Assembly: GCF_001690185.1 (NCBI RefSeq)
Contig: NZ_LZGN01000042.1
Location: forward strand, 1 to 64,000
Source of the DNA: Gilliamella sp. wkB308
Lineage (GTDB): Bacteria; Pseudomonadota; Gammaproteobacteria; Enterobacterales; Orbaceae
DNA length: 64,000 nucleotides
Direction of reading: 5' to 3'
Shown: positions 28,599 through 37,667 of the stretch, piece after piece
Numbering within the stretch: the first letter of the stretch is position 1
How the letters are laid out: every line of letters starts with the position of its first letter
Notes under the pieces: generated by a model
What the model saw: the letters and a program-made list of their open reading frames with translations, nothing else
Told to the model about the DNA's origin: nothing
The model's database searches: none
Program-made: the position numbers and the translations under genes

Positions 28599-29150
28599 AT
28601 GAATACAAAAAGAAAACAAAATAAACCATTAAAAAAATCTTTTATGGATATTATATCAACAGCACTGACTTTTGGTGTTTTATTTTGGTCTCTTTTGTTA
28701 TTAGTTTTTATTTTTCTAGCTGTTATAAATTTATTTATAGGTGTTGATGAATTATTATTTTCAATTCACGGTGTGTGGTTTTTTCCTGCTACTATTTTAG
28801 CATGGCTATGCATGACTCCAACTTTCCATATCACAAAGAAAAGCATTATTATTTTACGAAAAATTAGACCAAAAATTTATATTCCAATTTGCCAAGATCT
28901 TGAAGTTAAAATCATTAAGGTCGAATATTTCAAGTATCCACCTAAAGGGATACTATGGAAAAGGATAAGATGGATAGGGAAATGGCATCCTATATATATA
29001 TTATTTATAACTTTTAAAAATAAAAAAGTAAAACTAAAAAAAAGCGTGATAAGTGGGGTATACACACATGACCAAATTGATTACTTTTTTAGTAATTTAA
29101 ATTTGTCAGGTGTTCGCTATGAAGTCAAAAATTTACATATTCCTGTTTAG
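28599..29150 (+). CDS. hypothetical membrane protein, two transmembrane segments
   Basis: The 183-residue protein has a Lys-rich start, two hydrophobic segments (FGVLFWSLLLLVFIFLAVINLF and GVWFFPATILAWLCM), and then a basic cytoplasmic domain with alternating beta-type sequence (IYILFITFKNKKVKLKKSV). It resembles small PH-like or Lys-rich membrane proteins of unknown role, but I recognise no family. The ATG at 28599 is chosen over the TTG at 28557; neither has a clear ribosome-binding site. The very high AT content suggests recent acquisition. Confidence 0.5.
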   Translation: MNTKRKQNKPLKKSFMDIISTALTFGVLFWSLLLLVFIFLAVINLFIGVDELLFSIHGVWFFPATILAWLCMTPTFHITKKSIIILRKIRPKIYIPICQDLEVKIIKVEYFKYPPKGILWKRIRWIGKWHPIYILFITFKNKKVKLKKSVISGVYTHDQIDYFFSNLNLSGVRYEVKNLHIPV

Positions 29151-29472
29151 TAAAAATTTAGGGATTTATTTCTATATAACCTTAATGATTTGGATATTTC
29201 ATTTTTATAATTTGAAACATTTTGGTAATTGATTTCTCTTTCCTCAATTGTATATATTCCATAATTTTTTATAGTGGTATCTATTATTATTTCTGTATCA
29301 AAAAAGAGTGAATGATTCAAAATAAACCTCTCGGATTGAATGGCTTGGGTGATAAATATGCTGTTTGAAAGAGTCGTGTTTGTTAAAAATAAACATCTAT
29401 AATTTTATTGTTTAGAGATTAAGAAGAATTATCGTAATTTACTCGTTAGCTGATTGTTTTTTTTATTACTTA
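29151..29472. other. intergenic, AT-rich, nothing recognised
   Basis: This 322-bp gap lies between convergent genes. I find no convincing ORF, no tRNA fold and no strong hairpin in it. Confidence 0.5.
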
Positions 29473-30534
29473 CTATCGATTATATAACCACTCCCGCATT
29501 TTAACTAACCGAGCAATAATTTCATCTGAATCGGGCATTTCAGGTAAGGTTGTGGTTAGTGTTGCGGTTTCAATGTCATCAAATAATGATTTGGCCATAT
29601 TCATAATTTCGTCATAGCTTAATTGACCATTTTTAATTGCGAGCAGTTCGTTTCGATTAGTGCGTTTATTGGTAATGGTGCCTTTGGTCATAATTTCATG
29701 AGCAACTTGTAATAAGCGAATGGTATGCATCATATTTTTAGCATCAAAATCATTACCATTTTCAATATTACTGCGATAACGCTGTTCATTACGTTTAGCA
29801 ACCCATTGCCAGTAAGCCTTATAATCACGACAATGCGATGAAAAACCATCACGATTAAAACTTAAGTAAGCAATTACTGGGGTGTCGACTTTTATTGAAG
29901 ACAAGCACAGCTCGGTCGAATCATCCTGTTGAATAATACCATGATAACCACAATCCCCTGATGCATCATAAAAAAGGGCATATAAATCTCGACTATGTGG
30001 AACATTCACCAAACCACATAAGTGTTGATCAAAACGCTTTTCATTTAACCAATTGGTGAGGGGATAAGCATGCTGACCTTGAATAATATAACAAAAATCA
30101 AGGACCGTTTTACGCTTCACCTCGACTGGATTATTAATCTTTTTATTCAATCCCTTGGCTTTTTTAATTTGTGACATGGCATAGTGAGCAAAGGTTTGTT
30201 TAGTTTGTTGGGATAAAAATAGATCAAGGGTTAACTGCTGCATAATTGGATGCTGATATAAAATACAGTCGGGTGCAGAAGCCAATACTTCTAAAATATT
30301 CGGGTTATTTTTAAGTAAAAGCTCTACAAAACGACCTAATTCATAATAGACGATATCATTGGTTTCATTACTAATTTGCGGAATATACTCGAGTCCATAA
30401 AATTTATCTTTAGGTAAATAAAACACCCCTTTGATATCTGTATCCGATGTTTCGGTAGCTAATCCGAACGAACGACTACCACTAATCACTTCAAACAAAA
30501 TGAGATTTTGTGCTTTTAAATCATCAATTGTCAT
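29473..30534 (-). CDS. RlaP/YcgL-like nucleotidyltransferase (larger paralogue)
   Basis: The 353-residue protein has a polymerase-beta-type nucleotidyltransferase core at its N-terminus: GSRSFG at residues 19-24 followed by SDTDIKGVF with the metal-binding D31 and D33. A long helical C-terminal part follows, with RHTIRL-like and LYDxxG-like stretches. This is the PF10127/RlaP pattern as I know it, a family repeatedly found beside RtcB RNA ligases and proposed to act in RNA repair by adding nucleotides. It follows the paralogue at 30550 by 15 nt, with AAAGGAAC before its ATG, so the two form an operon. rtcB is about 8 kb away in this window. Confidence 0.75.
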   Translation of the reverse strand: MTIDDLKAQNLILFEVISGSRSFGLATETSDTDIKGVFYLPKDKFYGLEYIPQISNETNDIVYYELGRFVELLLKNNPNILEVLASAPDCILYQHPIMQQLTLDLFLSQQTKQTFAHYAMSQIKKAKGLNKKINNPVEVKRKTVLDFCYIIQGQHAYPLTNWLNEKRFDQHLCGLVNVPHSRDLYALFYDASGDCGYHGIIQQDDSTELCLSSIKVDTPVIAYLSFNRDGFSSHCRDYKAYWQWVAKRNEQRYRSNIENGNDFDAKNMMHTIRLLQVAHEIMTKGTITNKRTNRNELLAIKNGQLSYDEIMNMAKSLFDDIETATLTTTLPEMPDSDEIIARLVKMREWLYNR

Positions 30535-30549
30535 GTCGTGTTCCTTTCC

Positions 30550-31305
30550 TTATTTTAAGCTCATTAACGTTTGTATAAAAAAGCGATCTAATTTATCTGC
30601 CTTAAAATGCTGTTCAGTGATAGACTCAACTTCTGCACTGATATCAATCATGGATTGTTCAATGAACGATAAGATTTCTGGCGCAATAGTTATCGATGCT
30701 GATTCCACCATAGTTGCTTTTAATCTAATAATATCATTTATTTGCTGTCTTAAATTATCCGGTAATAGTGTTAATAATGGCATTATTGCCATAGGAGCGA
30801 TTTGCCGTTTTTCTAAACACCATTTAGCACACAATAAAGGTCTTAACACATAAAACAATTTTTTAACACCAATCTCTTTGCCATCGATAGTTTGCAGCGA
30901 GCTTTTAGCAATACCTAAATAGTGATAGATGTTACCACGTGTATTAAAAAAGTCTGCACACAATTGCCATAATTGCTGAGCAATTGATTGATTTTGCTGA
31001 TAAATAATTGGAGATTGCAACCACTCAAACGGCGTAGTATTGGATTTTCGGATTAACTGTAGGGTCTTTTTCAAATCCCAACCTTGTAAATCCAGTTCGT
31101 CGTCTATGGGAAAAGTAAAATGTGATTCAGGATTATCAATGGCTAAATATCTATCTAATGGATGAACATAAATAAAACGTACATCATAATCGCTATTTGG
31201 CGAAGGAAACCCCCACGCTCGACTGCCCGATTCGCAGGCATAAAGAATATGGATACGGTATTGTTGTTCTAATTCGGTAAGTTTTTGTTTTATTCGCTGT
31301 TCCAT
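30550..31305 (-). CDS. RlaP/YcgL-like nucleotidyltransferase (smaller paralogue)
   Basis: The 251-residue protein has the nucleotidyltransferase signature GSRAWGFPSPNSDYDVRFIY at residues 27-46, with metal ligands D39 and D41, then LDLQGWDLKKTLQLIRKSN and FYVLRPLLCAKW. It is of the same PF10127/RlaP type as the downstream gene but about 100 residues shorter. In the family, such proteins are predicted to transfer nucleotides to RNA ends. The pair may therefore complete the rtc locus at 38-43 kb, though the biochemical substrate is unproven here. Confidence 0.78.
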   Translation of the reverse strand: MEQRIKQKLTELEQQYRIHILYACESGSRAWGFPSPNSDYDVRFIYVHPLDRYLAIDNPESHFTFPIDDELDLQGWDLKKTLQLIRKSNTTPFEWLQSPIIYQQNQSIAQQLWQLCADFFNTRGNIYHYLGIAKSSLQTIDGKEIGVKKLFYVLRPLLCAKWCLEKRQIAPMAIMPLLTLLPDNLRQQINDIIRLKATMVESASITIAPEILSFIEQSMIDISAEVESITEQHFKADKLDRFFIQTLMSLK

Positions 31306-31491
31306 TTTTATTATTCCTTAACTTTTGACACAATTTAAGCATTTTACTCATTATCATTGATAACAAATTATTTAGAAATGAAAATTTATGATTAGAACCT
31401 TCAAATCTGAAAAAATTAACAAAAAATAAGCTTTAGCATTTTTTTATTAAATTTGTACATTTAATATAAAATCCCTACTAGCTATCAATGC

Positions 31492-31845
31492 ATGATTTTT
31501 GATCCTAATGGCGATTACATGCGACAATATCGAGGACAAGCAGAAGCTTTTTATGATGATGGAGACATCCCTTTTTCAATAGAACAATTTATCAAATACC
31601 ATGCGAAAGATGGTGATTATGTTTCTCAACGTGAAATCACATTAACACGAGAGCAAGCGCTGAATATTGAAAAAAGAATTATTAATGGTAATTATGCGAC
31701 TTTTATTGGTTTTTATTGTGCGCGTGCCGTTTCATCTGTTTTAGATGAATATGGTCTACAAGAACTTTATTTGTTACCTGCCTCTTTGGAAAAAGCGGTA
31801 AAAAAGATTGAAGATAAAAAAGGACAAGCTAGTGAAAATAATTAA
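31492..31845 (+). CDS. orphan toxin tip (polymorphic-toxin C-terminal domain), possibly a remnant
   Basis: The 117-residue protein starts abruptly with MIFDPNGDYMRQYRGQ, has no ribosome-binding site, and has an in-frame stop ten codons upstream. This suggests the tip of a larger Rhs- or T6SS-type toxin cut off from its delivery part. His37 in IKYHAKDGDYV and Cys76 in FYCARAVSSVL are in the His-then-Cys order of permuted NlpC/P60-like (LRAT-type) hydrolases; that reading is my inference. The next gene overlaps its 3' end and looks like a membrane immunity protein, the expected partner. Confidence 0.5.
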   Translation: MIFDPNGDYMRQYRGQAEAFYDDGDIPFSIEQFIKYHAKDGDYVSQREITLTREQALNIEKRIINGNYATFIGFYCARAVSSVLDEYGLQELYLLPASLEKAVKKIEDKKGQASENN

Positions 31846-32275
31846 TTTAGTCATTATCGTTTTATTTAATTTTATCGGTGCCTATCTAAGTTACCAATGG
31901 TGTTATTCAATAATTATAAGAAAACATCATCGTTTACCACCAGAATTATATTATTTGATATGTTATGGTTTGTGTTATTTCTGTTTTATTCTGATTTCAA
32001 TCTTTCTTTTAAATAAAATAAAACGACCGATGGTTTTAGTGATTTTCGGCGTGCTAATTGGTATTATAATTCCCGCAATGCCGCCTATTGTCCAAATGTT
32101 AGTAATGGAAGATACTAATAAATTTGCTTTTAATCTAGATTTTATTATGGGGATGTTAGGTATCACATCAATGATAACCCTCAATTTTATAATATATCCG
32201 GCAATATTATTATGCTGTCATTATTTTATTGGTGGGATACAAAAAATATCAAGTAAGCTTGCTTTGAAGCAATAA
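31832..32275 (+). CDS. membrane protein, putative immunity partner of the toxin tip
   Basis: The 147-residue protein has four predicted membrane segments (about residues 5-22, 38-60, 65-88, 105-132). GTG at 31832 is chosen as start because AAAGGA lies 7 nt before it; this overlaps the toxin-tip gene by 14 nt, a typical toxin-immunity arrangement. Its last 45 codons recur almost unchanged at 50940-51074 in a truncated copy whose N-terminal part is diverged, so related immunity alleles exist in this genome. No named family recognised. Confidence 0.6.
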   Translation: MKIINLVIIVLFNFIGAYLSYQWCYSIIIRKHHRLPPELYYLICYGLCYFCFILISIFLLNKIKRPMVLVIFGVLIGIIIPAMPPIVQMLVMEDTNKFAFNLDFIMGMLGITSMITLNFIIYPAILLCCHYFIGGIQKISSKLALKQ

Positions 32276-33078
32276 TTAATTGTCCGAACTAGTCAAAAAA
32301 ACGCCCAACTATTTTAAACTGTTGGACTTATTAGATTGGATTGTTGATATTGAATTATCTGCTGTTATTTTAGGCGTTTTATAATAAAAATTAGTAAAAT
32401 TAGAATCCAAACTAAAATGCTAAATGATTTTTATTGCAGTTTATGATGAACCTATCAGGCAAGCATAAAATAATCATCACAGGTATGACCAAGATTAATT
32501 AACTACTGCTAAGTCTAAGAAAAATATGCTATATTATTTTTTAATTGATTTTACAAGGTGATAAAATGGATACAAAACTAACCAAGCATGACAAACGATA
32601 TATTGAAGGCACAGACGATGTCTACAGCATTATGCAACGTGTGTTATTGCGTGATAACCAAATCGACCAAGAAAAAGAACATCTTTGGATGATTGGCATG
32701 AATCAAGCTGGTTATATCCTGTATATCGAACTGATTGCGCTTGGCAGTTATAAATCGGTCGATGTTGAACCGATGAATGTATTTCGTGTTGCGGTAATGA
32801 AAAACGCCTCACGCGTGATATTAGTTCATAATCACCCGTCAGGATCGCTGACGCCGTCGGATGCCGATAAAGATATCACTGATCGCCTAATCCAAGTCGG
32901 CCGTATTTTGAATATCGACCTAATCGACCACCTAATTATCACCCCTAAATCCTATATCAGCTTCCGCAGTACTAAACTTATGGACGAGTTAGAACAAAGC
33001 CTAAAATACGTCCCGACTTATCAAGTGGTTGAACGCATCCGTAAGGAAGAAAAATTGATTGCTAAAGAGAAGTTGGCG
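32127..33078. repeat. direct repeat, left copy (about 0.95 kb) bracketing the island core
   Basis: This stretch matches 50926-51877 at a constant offset of 18799 with scattered single-base changes. It covers the last third of the immunity gene, the whole intergenic region, and most of the RadC-like gene up to the codon after LAKEKLAV-type sequence. Both ends of the match fall inside coding sequence. Confidence 0.9.
32276..32565. other. intergenic before RadC-like gene, conserved in both repeat copies
   Basis: The gap is almost identical to 51075-51364. A possible promoter lies near its 3' end (TATGCTATATTATT at 32526-32539). No RNA fold is evident beyond a weak CCAAC/GTTGG inverted repeat near 32306-32328. 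Confidence 0.45.
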
Positions 33079-33285
33079 GTAGCAAATGACAAAGTTAAAG
33101 TGGCTGAAGAAAAGGCGAAAATAGCAAAATTGGCGGAGAAAAAAGAAAGAGAACAAAAAGAACGATTGGTTCAAGCTTTAGCTCGAAAAGAAGTATCGGT
33201 TGAACAAATTGCAATCATCATGGAAATTGATACTAAAGAAGTTCAGAAGATTCTTAGAAAGAAAACGGTAAAAGCTCAAAAGTAA
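32566..33285 (+). CDS. RadC-like JAB/MPN-domain protein with C-terminal coiled coil (copy 1)
   Basis: The 239-residue protein has the RadC-type JAMM motif HNHPSGSLTPSDAD (metal ligands H88, H90, D101) and the preceding GMNQAGYILYIELIALGSYKSVDVEP of RadC C-terminal domains. The helix-hairpin-helix part of chromosomal RadC is absent. After residue 165 it becomes a Lys/Glu-rich coiled coil ending in a short helix-turn-helix-like tail (VSVEQIAIIMEIDTKEVQKIL). ATG 32566 follows AAGGTG at the right distance; the longer TTG start is rejected. Such genes often ride on mobile or defence DNA. Role unknown. Confidence 0.75.
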   Translation: MDTKLTKHDKRYIEGTDDVYSIMQRVLLRDNQIDQEKEHLWMIGMNQAGYILYIELIALGSYKSVDVEPMNVFRVAVMKNASRVILVHNHPSGSLTPSDADKDITDRLIQVGRILNIDLIDHLIITPKSYISFRSTKLMDELEQSLKYVPTYQVVERIRKEEKLIAKEKLAVANDKVKVAEEKAKIAKLAEKKEREQKERLVQALARKEVSVEQIAIIMEIDTKEVQKILRKKTVKAQK

Positions 33286-33394
33286 TAAGTATCAAAAATG
33301 CGAACTTGCTCGTAAAATAATAAACTTATTATTGTTATGTATATAAACACAGTTATAATGTTTGGCACTTTTAGTAGTAAGGAATACATATATC

Positions 33395-34369
33395 ATGAAA
33401 TATGCTTATGAAGATATGAGTGATGAACAATTTGAAAGATTAGTTGTTATTATTTGCCAGCATATAATGGGTATTTCTACACAAGGATTTGCTAAGGGTC
33501 CTGATGGTGGGAGAGACGCTAAATTTATTGGTACTGCCGAATTATTTCCCAGTAGAAGTTCACCTTGGGTTGGAACAACAATTATTCAAGCCAAACATAC
33601 TAATGGCTATAATCGTAATTGCTCTGAATCTGATTTTTATAATAAAGAAAAGAAAACTAACCCCAATACCGTAATTGGTGCTGAACTGCTTCGTATCAAA
33701 AAGTTAAAAGATAAAGGTGAGCTGGATAATTATGTCTTGTTTACTAATCGTCGTTTAACTGGTAATGCAGAGAGTGAAATATGTAAAACGATTTCAGACT
33801 ATATTGAAGTCGATATAGCATCAGTAAAGATCATAGATATTAATCAGATAGAACTTTATCTTAAACGATATCCTGAAATAATGAGAATCGCTGATCTAGA
33901 TCCTATCGATAGTCCGTTAATTGTTAGTCCTGACGATTTAGCAGAAGTTATCCAGGCATTTGCAAATCAAGCGCGAACTCTTGATAGAAGTTTGACCAAT
34001 ATCAATATTGAGCGAACCACTTACGCTAGAAAAAATCAGCTAAATAATATGACTGAGGCTTATGCTAATGAGCTTAAGCGGCGTTACTTAAAAGACGTTA
34101 ATGAAATTGAATCTTTTCTATCTTTAGCTGAAAATACTGCACTACGTGAACGTTATGAGCTTGCAGCAGAAGAGTTTTGTTTAAATATTATTGCAAAAAG
34201 AAAAGATTATCAGACTTTTGATCACATAATGAATTACTTATCAAAGTTATTAGTTGATAGAGAGCCAATTTTGAGGCAAGCTAAACATAAACGATTAGTG
34301 AATGTCATGTTGTTTTTTATGTATTGGAGTTGTGATATAGGTGAGAATGAAGATGCTAAGACCCAATAA
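33395..34369 (+). CDS. ABC-3C system effector: Mrr-like nuclease fused to ABC-3C C-terminal domain
   Basis: The 324-residue protein has an N-terminal restriction-endonuclease-like fold: Phe/Glu at EQFERLVVIICQ, then GPDGGRDAKF (D41) and TIIQAKHT (Q65, K67), the D-QxK pattern of Mrr-type nucleases. The helical C-terminal half (LERTTYARKNQ-like, then TALRERYELAAEEFCLNI) fits the conserved tail that docks effectors in ABC three-component systems. The next two genes are the matching middle component and ATPase, with overlaps of 17 and 14 nt. Predicted role is anti-phage DNA cleavage. ATG at 33395 is chosen after AAGGA; the upstream start is rejected. Confidence 0.75.
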   Translation: MKYAYEDMSDEQFERLVVIICQHIMGISTQGFAKGPDGGRDAKFIGTAELFPSRSSPWVGTTIIQAKHTNGYNRNCSESDFYNKEKKTNPNTVIGAELLRIKKLKDKGELDNYVLFTNRRLTGNAESEICKTISDYIEVDIASVKIIDINQIELYLKRYPEIMRIADLDPIDSPLIVSPDDLAEVIQAFANQARTLDRSLTNINIERTTYARKNQLNNMTEAYANELKRRYLKDVNEIESFLSLAENTALRERYELAAEEFCLNIIAKRKDYQTFDHIMNYLSKLLVDREPILRQAKHKRLVNVMLFFMYWSCDIGENEDAKTQ

Positions 34370-34601
34370 ACATACTCACCCGGATAAGACCATTATTAAC
34401 ATGTCTTTTTTATTACTTTATTATATTAAGAAAAAGAGACTAGAAAAATATGATGGTTTATTAGAATATGCTAAAAAGTCGGTTGAAGGTGGTCAATTTT
34501 TATTTCTACCTGCACTTAATCTTCTTTTTTTATTAGGGTTAGTTGAGTATCATGCAAAAACTGACTCAATCGAATATGTGGGGATAAATGAAACTATCTA
34601 A
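34353..34601 (+). CDS. ABC-3C system middle component
   Basis: This 82-residue helical protein (MLRPNKHTHPDKTIINMSFLL and FLPALNLLFLLGLVEY) has the size and start of the small winged-helix-like middle components that link effector and ATPase in ABC three-component systems. ATG 34353 has AGGTGA 8 nt upstream. GTG 34341 and ATG 34347 are too close to that site. It overlaps the effector gene by 17 nt and the ATPase gene by 14 nt. Confidence 0.7.
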   Translation: MLRPNKHTHPDKTIINMSFLLLYYIKKKRLEKYDGLLEYAKKSVEGGQFLFLPALNLLFLLGLVEYHAKTDSIEYVGINETI

Positions 34602-36369
34602 ATTATATTCAAATAAACCAGATTTATTTGAAACTATTATTTTTTCATCAGGTTTGAACGTAATTCAAGCTGAAATTCGCTTGCCTGAAAATAAGAAAAA
34701 AGATACCCATAATTTAGGTAAATCGACGTTAGGCAAATTACTTGATTTTTGTTTTTTATCTAAAAAAAAATCAGAATTTTTTTTATTTAAGCATAAACAA
34801 ATATTTAAGCAATTTGTGTTTTTTTTAGAGTTGGAACTAGAAGATGGTTCTTACCTCACTATTCGTCGCTGTGTTACAGATGCAACACGTATCAGTATAA
34901 AGAAACACACCGATTCACACCAAGATTTTACGCAATTAGCACATTGGGATCATGAAAATGTGTCATTTGATAAAGCGAAAGAGATTTTAGACAGTATATT
35001 AAATTTTTATTTGATTAAACCATGGCAATATCGCAAAATTTTAGGTTATTTATTACGTTCTCAAGATGATTACCGTGATGTTTTTCAATTAAGAAAGTTT
35101 GCCTCTAAACATAAAGATTGGAAACCTTTTCTTGCTCATATTCTTGGTTTTAATTCTGATTTAATTGTAAAGCATTATGAACTGGAAGCTAAACTTAAAG
35201 ATGCACAAGATAGAGAAACGATAGTAAAACAAGAGTTAGGTGGTTCAATTGAAGATATTAGTCGGATTGATGGGCTTTTATTATTAAAACAGCAGGATGT
35301 TAATGAGCGACAAAGACTGTTGGATAAGTTCGATTTTCACTCAGTGGATCAAGCAAAAACCAAAAAACTCATTGATGAATTAGATTTGCAAATAGCTACA
35401 TTGAATAAAAATCGCTACTCATTGGATTTTAATCGAAAAAAGATAGAATTATCTTTACAAAAACAACAAATATTATTTGATCCTGATGAGGCTGAAAGCT
35501 TGTACAAAGAAGCCGGTATTCTTTTCCCAGAACAATTAAAAAAAGATTTTAATCAACTTATTCAGTTTAACCGCGCTATTACAGAAGAACGACATACATA
35601 TTTAAAAGAAGAACTATCATCAATAAAAAAAGAGCTAACAAATATTAATCAAACTTTATTGCAATTAGGTGAAGAAAGAACACAGACTTTATCTTTTTTA
35701 GGTGAAACAGATATTTTTAATAAATATAAACAAATATCTAATGATTTAATTACCTTAAAAACTGATATTGCTTTTTTAGAAAGACAAAAAGAATTTATTC
35801 ACAAATTGCAGGAGCTTAGGACTGAAATTAGATTATTAGATGAGCAATCTCAAAAAGTCAGAATTGATATGGAAAATGATTTAGAGATACAAAATACACA
35901 AGAAACAAGTTTATTTTCAGAAATTAGGTTGTATTTTAGTCGCATTGTTGAAGATGTTATTTCAAGAATGGCATTACTTAATGTCAAAATTAATCGAAAA
36001 GGCCATTTTGACTTTAGTGCTGATATTTTAGATGAAGCGGGTCGTTCAACAAGTGCTGATGATGGTCATACTTATAAAAAATTACTATGTGTAGCTTTTG
36101 ATTTAGCTATATTACGTGCTCATCTTAAAGATAACTTTCCTCGTTTTGTTTATCACGATGGAATATTTGAATCGTTAGACGACAGAAAAAAGATAAATCT
36201 TCTTAACGTTATAAGACAATATTCTAATTTAGGTATTCAACAAATTATTACTGTAATTGATTCAGATATTCCTCTTGATACCGATATTTTCTTCGATAAA
36301 AATGAAATTGCATTGGTATTACATGATGAAGGGATAAAAGGACGATTATTTAAATTACCATCTTGGTAA
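34588..36369 (+). CDS. ABC-3C system ATPase (DUF2326-type, SMC-like)
   Basis: The 593-residue protein has an ABC ATPase head split by a long coiled coil (about residues 200-460). The Walker A is the degenerate HNLGKSTLGK near residue 44. The signature/DUF2326 region is GRSTSADDGHTYKKLLCVAFD near residue 488, and Walker B lies in FVYHDGIFESLD near 521. DUF2326 ATPases are the motor of ABC three-component systems. It is the last gene of the three-gene operon and probably senses or translocates DNA to activate the nuclease. Confidence 0.82.
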   Translation: MKLSKLYSNKPDLFETIIFSSGLNVIQAEIRLPENKKKDTHNLGKSTLGKLLDFCFLSKKKSEFFLFKHKQIFKQFVFFLELELEDGSYLTIRRCVTDATRISIKKHTDSHQDFTQLAHWDHENVSFDKAKEILDSILNFYLIKPWQYRKILGYLLRSQDDYRDVFQLRKFASKHKDWKPFLAHILGFNSDLIVKHYELEAKLKDAQDRETIVKQELGGSIEDISRIDGLLLLKQQDVNERQRLLDKFDFHSVDQAKTKKLIDELDLQIATLNKNRYSLDFNRKKIELSLQKQQILFDPDEAESLYKEAGILFPEQLKKDFNQLIQFNRAITEERHTYLKEELSSIKKELTNINQTLLQLGEERTQTLSFLGETDIFNKYKQISNDLITLKTDIAFLERQKEFIHKLQELRTEIRLLDEQSQKVRIDMENDLEIQNTQETSLFSEIRLYFSRIVEDVISRMALLNVKINRKGHFDFSADILDEAGRSTSADDGHTYKKLLCVAFDLAILRAHLKDNFPRFVYHDGIFESLDDRKKINLLNVIRQYSNLGIQQIITVIDSDIPLDTDIFFDKNEIALVLHDEGIKGRLFKLPSW

Positions 36370-36517
36370 TTAAATTAATAAAAAAATAAAATCATGGATA
36401 TGTGACTATCATTTAAAAGATAAAACTATTTTTTACACATAGGGGATACTGCCGATAAATTACAATCATAAATACTGAAAATTAATTATTAATATTTCAG
36501 TATTTATGATCAATATA

Positions 36518-37525
36518 TTATTTATGAATGTCTACGTTAGTATAATCTGAGCCATTACAAAGATAAGTTGTCATTCGAATATCACTTTTATCTTTTTCAA
36601 AATAAAACGCCCGAAATTCTAGTTCATCAACCTTCAAATAACGAGCAGTATCATTAGGCACGTTTTTTATAATCTTATTATTGCATTTAAAATAATTTAT
36701 TGTATCTGCTTTATATGTTTCAGAAATTAAGGTATTAGTAATATTATTTATATTGAAAATAATTAATAAGCAGGGTAATACAGCGCTTATTAAAACAACA
36801 AAGTAAGTTATACTTGGTAATCTATTTGAAAGCTTTTGGTTCTTTGCTAACTCAAACCCAATTATAGCAAAAATCTGTAATAAACTACTTCCGATTAAAA
36901 TAAAGTTAAGCCAATATAATCCTTTTGTTATAGTTGATAGTTGTTCTGGATAAACAGATATCATATCAGTGACAAATGTTCTCCCTTGATTTTCCCCCAT
37001 GAAATCAAGCACTATATAGATAAGAGCTAATAAAGCAGCACCTATAATTTTTTCTAACTCATTAAATTCTCTTTTAATTATATAAGTTATCATTATCGTT
37101 ATAGCTGAAAGAAATTGTAATATAAAAAGAAGAAAACTAATTAACCAGTAACATTTAAACAAGAATGTAAGAAAAGCTAAACAACCAAATATAGCTCCCC
37201 AGCCAGATAAAAATAATATTAGATGTAATACTTTTTCGGAGTGTTTTTTTTGTTTTTTTTTGTTGATTTTCTTTTTTGGTAATGTAAATACAATTTTAAG
37301 CCAATCCTTTGTAAATTTCTTCTGCTCTTTACTGGTATAAAATTTATAATAAATTGTATACCCCACCCCCAAAACAACATAAGAAATAATAAAATAGAAA
37401 GTAACTGCTTCTCTTTTATTCATAGTAAGAATAATTACGCTCACAATGTAAGTTAGAGCTACTACCCAAAATAGAACGGGATATTTTAAAATATAATTCT
37501 TTAATTTATATAATGGTTTTTTCAT
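36518..37525 (-). CDS. hypothetical multi-pass membrane protein
   Basis: The 335-residue protein has seven or so predicted membrane segments, with a Lys-rich cytoplasmic loop (LPKKKINKKKQKKHSEK, about 85-101) after the first two and an extracytoplasmic C-terminal tail containing two Cys (FKCNNK and YLCNGS). ATG 37525 is chosen because AGGAG is 5 nt upstream; the GTG at 37531 would overlap it. It is convergent with the ABC-3C ATPase. I recognise no family. It could be an immunity or a stand-alone accessory protein. Confidence 0.55.
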   Translation of the reverse strand: MKKPLYKLKNYILKYPVLFWVVALTYIVSVIILTMNKREAVTFYFIISYVVLGVGYTIYYKFYTSKEQKKFTKDWLKIVFTLPKKKINKKKQKKHSEKVLHLILFLSGWGAIFGCLAFLTFLFKCYWLISFLLFILQFLSAITIMITYIIKREFNELEKIIGAALLALIYIVLDFMGENQGRTFVTDMISVYPEQLSTITKGLYWLNFILIGSSLLQIFAIIGFELAKNQKLSNRLPSITYFVVLISAVLPCLLIIFNINNITNTLISETYKADTINYFKCNNKIIKNVPNDTARYLKVDELEFRAFYFEKDKSDIRMTTYLCNGSDYTNVDIHK

Positions 37526-37667
37526 TACCACTCCTTTTTTGTTATCTTTTATCTATATGCAAAACTGAATAATGAAATTATCTTGATAAACACTAAAAAT
37601 AATTTTTAATGAAAGTGAAAAGCATAGATTTTTTCCATAATAAATTACACATTTCAATCACCAAAAA

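Noticed and set aside
32306-32328. weak CCAAC/GTTGG hairpin after the immunity gene (also in the second repeat copy)
   Set aside because: Inner bases do not pair and no T-run follows, so I do not call it a terminator.
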